Part shown: one piece after another, positions 22,597 through 32,931 of the stretch
How the letters are laid out: the number at the start of each line of letters is the position of its first letter
Position numbering within the stretch: position 1 is the first letter of the stretch
Made by a program: the position numbers and the translations under genes
Assembly: GCA_903813345.2 (NCBI GenBank)
Contig: CAIIXF020000004.1
Span: forward strand, 4,113,525 to 4,177,524
Origin: Owenia fusiformis
Lineage: Eukaryota; Annelida; Polychaeta; Sabellida; Oweniidae
Length of the DNA: 64,000 nucleotides
Direction: 5' to 3'
The notes under the pieces: model-generated
What the model was told of the DNA's origin: nothing
What the model saw: the letters and a program-made list of their open reading frames with translations, nothing else
Database searches by the model: none

Positions 22597-25500
22597 ATGG
22601 TACAGAACTATATTGCGAAAGGCTTGTTGGGTTTTCGTGAAGATGAAGGGAGAGAGAATGTACGCGACAACCTCTTATATTTCCTCGCTGGTGTTGTGTT
22701 TGTGTCAATTCTTCCGTACTTGCACATAGGTGAGACCGTTTTCTTTTTTAAACAATTGTTTGTTTTTCAATTCATTCAAAGTTTTTTTTCACAATTTACA
22801 ATTTTTTGTTTATGTTTAATTGTGTATTCTATATTATTCTGAATTACTTGATGTGTCCCTGTTTATGTGTTTAAATTTCCAACTATATTGTCTTTATATT
22901 TCTAAATGTGGTAAAATAAGACAATGTGTTCATATTTTACATTGTGTTCATATTTCACAATATTACATTGTGTTCATATTTGACACTGTGTTCATATTTG
23001 ACACTGTGTTCATATTTGACAATGTGTTCATATTTCACAATATTACATTGTGTTCATATTTCACACTGTTCATATTTGACAATGTATTCAGATTTCACAA
23101 TGTGTTCATATTTCACAGCACTGTGTTCATATTTCACACTGTGTTCATATTTCACAATGTGCTCATATTTCACACTGTGTTCATATTTCACACTGTGTTC
23201 ATATTTCACAACCTGTTCATATTTAAACTGGGTTCATATTTCACAAGGTGTTCATATTTCACACTGTGTTCATATTTCATAATGTGCTCATATTTCACAC
23301 TGTGTTCATATTTCACAACCTGTTCATATTTAAACTGTGTTCATATTTCACAAGGTGTCCATATTTCACACGGTGTGTTCATATTTCACAATGTGTTCAT
23401 ATTTAACACTGTGTTAATATTTCACACTGTATTAATATTTCACACTGTGTTCATATTTCACAATGTGCTCATATTTCACACTGTGTTCATATTTCACAAT
23501 GTGTTCATATTTCACACTGTGTTCATATTTCACACTGTGTTCATATTTCACAATGTGCTCATATTTCACAATGTGTTCATATTTCACACTGCATTTATAT
23601 TTCACACTGTGTTAATATTTCACACTGTGTTCATATTTCACACTGTTTTCATATTTCACACTGTGTTCATATTTCACACTGTGTTTATATTTCACAATGT
23701 GCTCATATTTCACACTGTTTATATTTCACAATGTGTTCATATTTCACACTGCATTCATATTTCACACTGAATTCATATTTCACACTGTATTAATATTTCA
23801 CACTGTGTTCATATTTCACAATGTGTTCATATTTCACAATGTGCTCATATTGCACAGTGTTCATATTTCACAATGTGTTCATATTTCACACTGCATTCAT
23901 ATTTCACACTGCATTCATATTTCACACTGTGTGAAATATTTCACACTGTGTTCATATTTCACAATGTGCTCATATTTCACACTGTGTTCATATTTCACAC
24001 TGTGTTTATATTTCACAATGTGCTCATATTTCACACTGTTCATATTTCACAATGTGTTCATATTTCACACTGCATTCATATTTCACACTGAATTCATATT
24101 TCACACTGTATTAATATTTCACACTGTGTTCATATTTCACAATGTGTTCATATTTCACAATGTGCTCATATTTCACAGTGTTCATATTTCACAATGTGTT
24201 CATATTTCACACTGCATTCATATTTCACACTGCATTCATATTTCACACTGTGTGAAATATTTCACACTGTGTTCATATTTCACAATGTGCTCATATTTCA
24301 CACTGTGTTCATATTTCACAGTGTTCATATTTCACAATGTGTTCATATTTCACACTGCATTCATATTTCACACTGCATTCATATTTCACACTGCGTTCAT
24401 ATTTCACACTGCGTTCATATTTCACACTGTGTTCATATTTCACACTGTGTTCATATGTCACACTGTGTTCATATTTCAAATGTGTTCATATTTCACAGTG
24501 TGTTCATATTTCATACAGTGAATTGAGTGAGTGTATGTCAATTTCCCCGTATTGCAAATTTTATCCGTCTTTAATTGCAGGTGTGTTTGACAAGCTGGTA
24601 TATGCTGCTAAGCCAAAAGTGAACAGATCAACCTGTACCTGCAATTGCTTTGATACCGTATTCAGAGGTAAGTCAACAGTCTCTGATGCCCCCACCCCAC
24701 TACCCCCCCCCCCCCTCCTCCCACTACCAATTCCCAAATCTTTCTAGGAGAGAATGGGGAAGGAAACATAGGCCCATGTGACCTTGTAGAGGGAGAATAA
24801 ATTAGCAATACCTGCAATTGCTTTGATACTATATTCAGAGGTGAGTTAACAGTCTCTGATGCTCCCTACCCCACTACCCCCCCCCCCTCCCACTACCAAT
24901 TCCCAAATCTTTCTGGGAGAGAATGGGAAAGGAAACATAGGCCCATTTGACCTTGTAGAATTAACAGTCTCTGATGCTCCCTACCCCACTACCCCCCCCC
25001 CCCTCCCACTACCAATTCCCAAATCTTTCTGGGAGAGAATGGGAAAGGAAACATAGGCCCATTTGACCTTGTAGAGGGAGAATAAATCAGCAATACCTGC
25101 AATTGCTTTGATACTATATTCAAAGGTGAGCCAACAGACGAGTCTCTGATGCCCCCACTACCTATCCCCTTCTCCCTTCCACTTAAAACACCCAAATCCT
25201 TTTTAGGGACGGGAAAGGCAACAAGGGGGCCTTGTAGAGGGTGTAATGTCACAGGTTTAGGAATCAGGAAACATTTGAACATTCAGGCCCGTGGCCAGAA
25301 TTTTCCAAGGAGGGTTCACTTTTCCAATAAATTCTAGGGGGTTCACTTTGGCAAAGGCCAAAAATCACTCAAAAAAGTCAGAATGGTGAAAAACTGCATG
25401 ATTTTGAAAGAAATTTTGGCCAGGGGGGGGGGGGTTCACCCAAACCCTGCGAACCCCCCTGGCTATGGGCCTGACATTTATCACACTACATGTGTATAAA

Positions 25501-26318
25501 TATGTACAGTTTAGTGTTTTAAATCTGCATTTGTTTAAATTATTCAGTAGTTAATTTATATTTGATTTAAATTAAGAGATATTTAATTTATTTGATTTGA
25601 TTAAAGTTGTGTAGTACTGCATATAATTTATACTTGATTAGAAATGTAGTAGAGAACCTTTAAGGCTTTTTTATTTATTTATTTGATTTTTTCAGGACCA
25701 TATGAATACCCCCCAAGTGGATACAAGCACCTATACTTCAATGCAACTTTAAATTCAATGAAAATATGGATCACCACTGTGATTTTTATCCTCGCATTGA
25801 ATGAAACGCTGAAATATTTATTGAAACTATGGAGACACCAGAAGTTAAGAAAGAAGATGTTTTGCTTGGTTGCCATGACAACGTATCCACATTATTATGC
25901 ATGGTGGGTTTACTTGACGTATTATAATGAGGAATTTTACCTACAATGGTCGCATCAGACTGTTTTTACCATCACAGAGATTATCTCGACACTCTTAGTG
26001 CTAAACCTATGTAATACAGAAAACCCCATGTCGCTATGGAAACTCCTGTTTATCATCAATATAAACACGGCTCATTTAATCACGGGAGGGTTTGATCAGT
26101 TTTACAGGCAGCTTGTATCAACGGGTTATATTTGGCAGAATTCAAGAAATATTGGATTGATGGTTCCCGATATTTTTCACATTTTGATCTGTTTATTTGA
26201 AATCCGGAGACTTGCTAAGGAAAAGAAGGTGTGGTCCTATGAATTGTTTTATAAGGAGGAATACATGCTTTCATTCAGTTTGATTCTGGTGTTTTATGTT
26301 TTGACATCTATTTTGTAA
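22597..26318 (+). CDS. Unnamed multi-pass (~7 TM) membrane protein, paralogue B
   Basis: Three exons: 22597-22729, 24581-24667, 25696-26318; 843 nt, 280 residues; same intron positions and phases as paralogue A, and exons 1 and 2 are exactly the same length (133 and 87 nt). The start is fixed by an in-frame TGA two codons upstream. TM1 (LLYFLAGVVFVSILPYLHIG) is identical to A, and the C-x-C-x-C-F-D-T-V-F-R-G-P-Y-E loop, PPSGYKH and NAT site are retained. Later segments (HQTVFTITEIIS, IININTAHLITGG, PDIFHILI) are strongly conserved. Intron 1 is swollen by an 18-bp satellite. Function unknown; the conserved extracellular-type Cys cluster suggests a disulfide or metal site, which is inference. 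A 1.9 kb foldback element starts 28 bp after the stop, and the first AATAAA (26482-26487) lies inside that element. Confidence 0.92.
22926..24520 (+). repeat. 18-bp minisatellite (tgttcatatttcacactg) filling intron 1 of paralogue B
   Basis: About 85 copies with variants (aatgtg, ctgcat, ctgaat, aacctg). A higher-order repeat of about 321 bp is visible: the palindromic variant gtgtgaaatatttcacac occurs at 23930 and again at 24251, with matching variant order around both. 18 bp is a multiple of three, so long ORFs (FIFHTV repeats and frame shifts of it) appear, but the array is flanked by a proper donor (22730) and acceptor (24580). Confidence 0.97.
24668..25270 (+). repeat. ~173-bp tandem copies of exon-2 end plus donor, paralogue B intron 2
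   Basis: The exon end (cctgcaattgctttgatacc, GTATTCAGAG) and donor are repeated at 24811-24846 (donor GTGAGTT) and at 25095-25130 (donor GTGAGCC, exon end CAAAG). Between them is a third copy lacking the exon part. Each is followed by agtctctgatgc, a run of 9-13 C and accaattcccaaatctttc. Use of the 24840 donor would add 173 nt and shift the frame. Confidence 0.93.
25284..25473 (+). mobile_element. 190-bp MITE, GGCCCGTAGCCAG family, near-complete
   Basis: Terminal inverted repeats caggcccgtggccag / ctggctatgggcctg; interior has ttcacttt and aaactgcatgattttgaaag, the family signature. In intron 2 of paralogue B. Confidence 0.92.
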
Positions 26319-26345
26319 TATTACTTTTATAGATAGATTAAACAC

Positions 26346-28230
26346 GCCTTACCATCGCGTAAGCAGGCGTCACCGTACAGGGTCAAAAAATACAGTAGTA
26401 CAGTTTTCTGTACGGTGACGAAAATTAACAGAGTTGAAGCAAAAACTATACTGAGGGTTTTAAAAAAATTAATTAGATGAAAATAAATACGATTTCCGGT
26501 GTAATAAAAACAGCATTCTCTTAGGAATGGTTTTAACTTTCTAATATGATAAAAGTTTTCGAGCCCTGCTTGGATTTTTCCTGACTTGATCGGCCCACAT
26601 AATCGACTCCAGAGAAAAATGTTGTTTTTTTCACTTTTCGTTTGGTTATTATTTTCCCTGTCATCTGAGAGTATGGATTATTTTTATGGGAATATGTATT
26701 TGTTATCTACACATTCTAGAACAGATGAATATTTGGCAAATAATCATTCAGTGTATTTATTTAAAAAAGATCAGATCTGTACGGTGACGCATCTGCTGTA
26801 CGGTGACGATTCCATAGATTTTATGAAGTGTAATATATGATCTCAGTATTAACTTAAGATTCCATAAGTTTTTGTGTAGAAATTCAAATGTTGTATCCCA
26901 TCCAACGTTGAAAAAGATCAATTCTTATGTTTCCATTCATTTCTGATAACATGGATTAAATACACATTCAAATACATTCAACTCTAAGCTTACTGTTCCA
27001 ACAAGAGGCAAGAAGCGTCAGATCTACATGTACATTATCACTGGTAAGTATCAAGCGAAGGTTACAGCCACCTTCGCATTTAAGATGGCGGACAGGAAGT
27101 ATTAATTTCGATATTTTTAGTTTTCATGGAATTAACTATTTGAAAGTTGACGTAATGCTTTGATATCATTTGAACTAAACCAGGCTTTTCTCATATGACT
27201 AACAAAGAAAGCCTACATAGCCATCTTTACCCCATGCAAGATATTGCATCTTTCATCCTAAAAAGTCACACGTGCAAGATGAGATTTACTTGTGAGATTC
27301 CTTGTTAAAACATCAATAACATAGCAACAAATATACTGAGTCTTTGGTTTCATGATCCTTACCGTATCACACATTTCCAGTAACCTTCCATTTAGCGTTG
27401 AAAGATATCGTTGAACTGTAGCGCCCATGCACTATATATTAACAAATGATCATACTCTAGAGTTTCCATTTCATATAAGCTTAGTCTCATTTAGTTCATC
27501 AAAGCATGGTGCTAACTATAAAGAAGTTTAATTCGATGAAAACTAAAAATATCGAAAATCGACATTTCCCGTTCGCCATCTTAAATGCAAAAGTGACTGC
27601 AGTAACTTTCACTTGATACTGATCAGTTTGACAACATTCATAAGAGGGATACTTGATTGGATCAACATTTGAACTTCCACACCAAAACGTATGCGATTTG
27701 AAGTAATAAATAATGAATTCTTTATATTACTTCTCACAAATTATAATGAATCGTCACCGTACAGCTGATGTGTCATCGTACAAATTTGATCTTTTTTAAA
27801 TATACATAATGAATGGTTGTTGAATGGTTGCTGAATCTTCGCCCGTTCTAAAATGTGTAGTCAACAAATACATATTTACATAGAAATAATCCATACTCTC
27901 AGACGGCAGGGAAAATAATAACCAAACGAATTGTTAAAAAACAACCTTTTTTCACTTGGGTCGATTATGTGGGCCGATTCACTCAGAAAAAATCAGATCA
28001 GTGCTTGTAAAACGTTTATCATAATTGGAAAGTTAAAACCATTTCTAAGAGAATGCTGTTTTTATTTCACATGAAATCGTATTAGTTTTCATCAAATTAA
28101 TTTTTTTTAAACCCTTCATTTTTGTCATAGTTTTTGCTTCAAAGCAGATAATTTGCGTCACCATACAGAAAACTGTACTCCGCTATTTTTTGACGCTGTA
28201 CGGTGACACCTGCTTACGCAATGGTTAGGC
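26346..28230. mobile_element. 1.9-kb foldback transposon with iterated GTCACCGTACAG sites
   Basis: The ends are inverted (gccttaccatcgcgtaagca / tgcttacgcaatggttaggc) and the complementarity continues, with indels, almost to the centre. Arm pairs include 26369-26830 with 27750-28207, and 27055-27130 with 27525-27610. The 12-mer GTCACCGTACAG or its complement occurs eight times, six exact: 26369, 26408, 26777, 26796 in the left half; 27753, 27772 (variant), 28157 (variant), 28196 in the right half, in mirror order. No transposase ORF; the 84-codon ORF at 26586 lies in an arm and is not credible. Target duplication not determined. Confidence 0.93.
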
Positions 28231-28339
28231 ATGTAAAGACTGGGAGGCAATTTGTAGCAAAAAATGTGGAAGAATTGTCACTTCTTACCCAAGAATTCTG
28301 AATTATATTTTTATCATTTTATATCATATTTTACTGAAA

Positions 28340-29115
28340 CATAGATTGTGCCATATGTTCAAATAAACCGATACATTATTTGATTGTGCTTTATATTTTT
28401 TATTGATTCAGTGATTGTGCTATATATCTTAATGAATTCTTAGATTGATTGTGCTATATCTTTGAATTTAATAATTCATTGTGCTATATATTTTAATTAA
28501 CTGATGTATTTGGTGTTCTCTATATATGACTGTATTGATACATTGATGGTGCCATATATTTGAATGTATTGATATGATACATTGATTGTGCCATATATTT
28601 GAATGTATTGATTTGATACATTGATGGTGCCATATATTTGAATGTATTGATTTGATACATTGATGGTGCCATATATTTGAATGTATTGATATGATACATT
28701 GATTGTGCTATATATTTAAATGAACAAATACATTGATTATGTAATATGCTTGAATGAAGCAATCGATTGATTGTGCTATATATTTTTACAAATTCATATG
28801 TTGGTTGTGCTTTATATTTTTATGAATTGATTTGAATACATTGATTGTGCTGTTTAAAGGAAGCAATACATTGATTATACTTTGTATGAAACAATAAATA
28901 GGTGGTGCTATATGTTCAACGAATTGATCACAGAATGTGCTTCTTATTTGAATGAATTTATTGCTTGTGCTATATCTTTTTAATGTATTGATTTGAATAC
29001 ATTAATTATACTACTGTAGTTTAATGAACAGATATACAGATATATTGTGCTTTTGCTTTATATTTGAATGGAGCAATACGTTTATTATGCTATTTATTTT
29101 CATTAAATACATTGA
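28340..29115. repeat. AT-rich field with a 39-bp repeat core
   Basis: A regular core at about 28540-28720 has four to five 39-bp units (gatacattgatggtgccata / tatttgaatgtattgat). Flanks are looser attgattgtgctatatattt repeats. The sequence around 28845-28950 recurs at 30420-30535. Confidence 0.88.
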
Positions 29116-30062
29116 TTGTGCCAAATATTTAATCAATGGTTTAAAGCTAACAAACTATCTCTTAACTTAGATAAAACTAATTTCATAATTTTTACTCCTG
29201 GTAGAAATTTAATCCATGACATAAATATACATATTGACAATGTGCCAATAAAAAGAGAAAGTAGTGTTAATTTTCTTGGAGTATTTATTGACGAAAAGTT
29301 AAATTGGAAAAAGCATATTCAGCATATTACTAATAAGATATCAAGAATAACAGGCATTCTCTATAAAGTAAGAGACATCCTTGATCATGACTCTAAGCTT
29401 AAAGTATATCATTCATTAATCCTTTCTCAAATTAACTATTGCAATATTATTTGGGGTCATGTAAAAAAGAACATACTTACACCAATACATCTTATTCAAA
29501 AGAAATGTATTAGATTAATTACAAATTCACATTTTAGAGAGCACACTGCCCCTTTATTCAAAAGAGAAAACATTTTGACAATTTTTGATATTTATCATTT
29601 AAATGTTGCTACATTTGTATATAGATGCTTAAACATACCATCTGGCTTTCCGGTATACATTTTTAAAGACTATTTTAAAATTTCCCAACATGGCCATGAC
29701 ACAAGATCTAAACACCTTTTAGTCCAACCTAAATACCGCATTAAGTTTGGGTGGGACTCACTTAAATATATTGGACCATCATATTATAATAAACTACCTA
29801 ATGAAATTAAGCACAGTGTCAGTACAGTTATATTCAAGGCAGCACTTAAACATCATATTATATCAACTTATTAATTTATTATATGTAACTCTAGCAGACT
29901 CTACCATCTCACTTTTCCTGCATTCCTGCACTTCATTAAAATAATTGTATTTACAAATATTGACTTTTGATCCTTGAACTACAATATACGCTTTGCGTCA
30001 GATTGTATATGAATACTATATGTAACATGTTAAAAATTGGAATAAACTTAAACTAAACTAAA
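29116..30062 (+). mobile_element. 5'-truncated non-LTR retrotransposon (LINE): reverse transcriptase C-terminus and 3' tail
   Basis: An open frame to TAA at 29874 encodes about 250 residues typical of the end of a jockey/CR1-like reverse transcriptase ORF: NQWFKANKLSLNLDKT near the start, VNFLGVFIDEKLNWKKHI, the SQINYCNIIWG motif, then a conserved C-terminal YRIKFGWDSLKYIGPSYYNK segment. The catalytic YxDD part and everything upstream are missing, so the copy is dead by 5' truncation although its remaining frame is intact. The ~185-bp 3' UTR ends in repeated aaacta units (30045-30062). It sits in the middle of the AT-rich repeat field, whose copies continue on both sides. Confidence 0.93.
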
Positions 30063-30545
30063 CTATAAATGAACAAATACCTTTATTGTGCTGTATGTTT
30101 GAAGGAAGCAATACATTTATTACTATTAGTATATATGTTTGAATGAAGTTTTATATTTATTGTTTGAATGAACCAATTAATTGATTGTACGATTGTACTT
30201 TATGTTTGAATGAAGTTTTATATTTATTGTTTAAATGAACCAATTAATTGATTGTACTTTATGTTTGAATGAAGTTTTACATTGATTGTGCTATATGTTT
30301 TAATGAAAAGATAACTGATTATGTAATATGTTTGAATGAAGCAATAGATTGATTGTGCTATATATATTTTTACAAATTGATATGTTGTTTGTGCTATATA
30401 TGTTTTGTATTGATTTAAATACATTGATTGTGCTGTTTAAAGTAAGCAATACATTGATTATACTTTGTATGAAACAATAAATAGGTGGTGCTATACTGTA
30501 TGTTGAACGAATTGATCACAGAATGTGCTTCTTTGAATGTACTGT
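30063..30545. repeat. Continuation of the AT-rich repeat field after the LINE
   Basis: gattgtgctatatgtttgaa-like units resume. A ~110-bp block (tgtttaaagtaagcaataca ... gatcacagaatgtgcttc) repeats 28845-28950 nearly exactly. Confidence 0.85.
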
Positions 30546-31247
30546 TTTGATATATGTCAACAGTCCAAATATCTGTTTTAGCCATAGTGCATATCCATTG
30601 ACCGCTAATGCCACATAAGGACATGTAATAGATATCTGTATTTTGATTGGATGAGCAACATAAGAGAACCCATCTGTGAACCAATCATATCGCTGATACA
30701 AATAGGTTATAAGGAAGAGGAGAGAATATACCATAATTCACAGATGAATCTCCTTATAAACATGAACCTCTAGGTTCATCCAGGAATTCTGGGATATTTC
30801 CTCCTCTTGGCCTTGCCCCTCAGATATCAATTTACGTCTAGAGGGCACTTTCTCAACATTAGTCAACATAACTTAAGCATTAATTGCACGTTTTATATAT
30901 TTCTAATTGTGTCCTACATGTACATGTATTTACATAAGGCTTTATATTTTTCAGTTATGTGTAATTTAGAAAGTATTTTAAGCTTTGTACAATATCTTAC
31001 TTATAAAGGTATGTGAACATAATAAAAATATATCTGATATCTTTTGTTGTATCAGCTTGAACCAGTTTGTTCCATCTTATTTGCTAGAACATTGTGAATT
31101 AGTTTTACCATAATCGTAAAAATGTGAGCATGGGTACGGTGTAACCTGGCATGAAGCAGGCACGGCAACTATCTTGCCAATTTTTTACAAAAATATATTT
31201 ATTCAAACACTTTCAACAAAAACTGTGAAAATGAAGTTTAAAGGTAC
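30546..31247. other. Intergenic, nothing recognised
   Basis: No gene, inverted repeat or array seen here. Confidence 0.4.
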
Positions 31248-31695
31248 ATGTACATTTGCCCCACATGTATTTGCATTTGCCTCACATGTTTTGACATTTG
31301 CCTCACATGTATTTACATTTGCTTCACATGTAATAAAATTTGCCTCACATGTATTAACATTTGCCTCATATATTAACATTTGCCTCACATATATTAACAT
31401 TTGCATCACATGTAATAACATTTGCCTCATATGTATTTACATTTGCCTCACATGTAGTAACATTTGCCTCACATGTAGTAACATCTGCCTCATATGTAAT
31501 AACATTTGCCTCATATGTATTTACATTTGCCTCACATGTATAAACATTTGCCTCACATGTAATAACATTTGCCTCATATGTAACATTTGCCTCACATGTA
31601 TTAACATTTGCCTCACATGTATTAACATTTGCCTCACATGTATTAACATTTGCCTCACATGTATTTACATTTGCCTCACATGAATTAACATTTGC
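31248..31695. repeat. 21-bp minisatellite (acatttgcctcacatgtatta)
   Basis: About 21 units, variants being gtaataac, gtagtaac and gtatttac. Since 21 is a multiple of three, both strands carry spurious cysteine-rich or TCEANVN-repeat ORFs. Confidence 0.97.
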
Positions 31696-32690
31696 CTTGC
31701 CTCGTTTATTAACCTTGCTACACCCAAGGTGAACATGTGACACATTGGCATTGTCAGGATTTCTAAATTTAATATCTAGCCTGTATTAATTTTTATGAGG
31801 GGATTTACATAAACCCAAATTTTGAAGGAAAAACAGTAATGCGAAAAATGGTAATTTTGAGCATTAGTGTTGGTTATAGATAAATCATAAATTCTTCTAA
31901 GGATGAAATCTCACTTTAGCATCCCATTCCCCATTTACAAAAATTCCCCCATTCCCCAGGTTGCAAAAGTGAAAATATATTAGGCTAAATACCCTCTCAA
32001 AATATATATGGATGAGGAGGTTCGCAAACAGTTATAAATGTAAGTTATGGTTTCCAATCTCCAAATAACTTGAAAATGTCTCCTAATATAAAATAAAATT
32101 GCACATGTACTACTATACCTTAAAATATAAGTCTCTAATGGAGCTCTAAGGTGAGTAGCAGTCAATTTGGTAATCATGAAGCAAACGTATTGGTCCATTC
32201 AAAAGAAGAACACAGAGTTATATAATATTTCAAACTAATGTCCTATTTTCCTGTAACCAAGGGTTCTTATGACGCCTCGTGTTAAACATGCATTGATACC
32301 AGACCTCTCTCACAACTGAGTCAGATTTTAGCAATAATTAAATGGTCATAAAACCATAGGGTTAGCTGAAAATATTGAGTGAAAAGATGATTTCATTTTC
32401 TCAATCAATGCAACCTTCTGCATAACAAGCATGTGCATAAAATCAAAACTATGCACTCATTACCTTATCACTTTACAAACATGCTGCTTGAGGAAAATTG
32501 CTGTGGAGTATTGGAAAAATTGATATCTATGATTCAGTCCCTGGCAAGTGCCATGTCGCTGACTAAGAACACAAACAAACATTGCTTATTGGTAGCGACA
32601 GACCAAATGAATGTAACCTTATAGATACATGAGTATTGCTTTTATGTTCAAAGTATGTATACTACATTATCTAAGCATGGAAAAAGGTTA
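31696..32690. other. Intergenic between convergent paralogue B and receptor genes
   Basis: AT-rich, no gene recognised. Confidence 0.4.
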
Positions 32691-32696
32691 TTTAAA

Positions 32697-32840
32697 GGTG
32701 CAACAATTAGTGCAGGGGGGCCATTCAACGATCATCGACCAGTGTCAAAATATATTTAAGTTTGGATATTTCATCAAGACTCACATATATTTTTATTATC
32801 TCCAAAGAAGCCCCCTGGATGAACATTATTTCAGCTGATA
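32697..32840. repeat. ~145-bp dispersed repeat, copy 1 (receptor 3' UTR)
   Basis: Begins ggtgcaacaattagtgcagg and ends gaacattatttcagctgata. A close copy lies in the receptor's TIR-region intron at 34532-34690, same orientation. No inverted termini found. Confidence 0.9.
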
Positions 32841-32847
32841 TGGGCCA

Positions 32848-32853
32848 TTTATT
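32848..32853 (-). promoter_or_regulatory. Candidate polyadenylation signal of the TIR receptor gene
   Basis: AATAAA on the minus strand, about 79 nt after the receptor stop codon. It is followed at once by the dispersed repeat at 32697-32840. Confidence 0.5.
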
Positions 32854-32931
32854 CTGTTGCTGTTTATATTCGCTGTTGGTATAATGATAATACTTCTATG
32901 AGATCATGCATATGTATAAATCAATTACAAA

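Noticed and set aside
22820-24747. Long ORFs (up to 316 codons) of FIFHTV/CSYFTL-like repeats
   Set aside because: They are frames of the 18-bp satellite (multiple of three) inside intron 1 of paralogue B, bounded by a good donor and acceptor, with frame jumps between ORFs.
19462-26318. Identification of the 7-TM pair as TMEM26 or as GPCRs
   Set aside because: The sequence does not resemble TMEM26 as I know it, and no GPCR hallmark motif is present.
26586-26840. 84-codon ORF with a hydrophobic start
   Set aside because: Lies wholly in the arm of the foldback element; its mirror arm has no corresponding ORF.
29116-29874. An intact retrotransposon or host gene
   Set aside because: Only the C-terminal part of a LINE reverse transcriptase is present, ending in a LINE-type 3' tail; catalytic part absent.
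31174-31743. Cys-rich and TCEANVN-repeat ORFs on both strands
   Set aside because: Product of the 21-bp satellite; open on both strands, no start context or domain.
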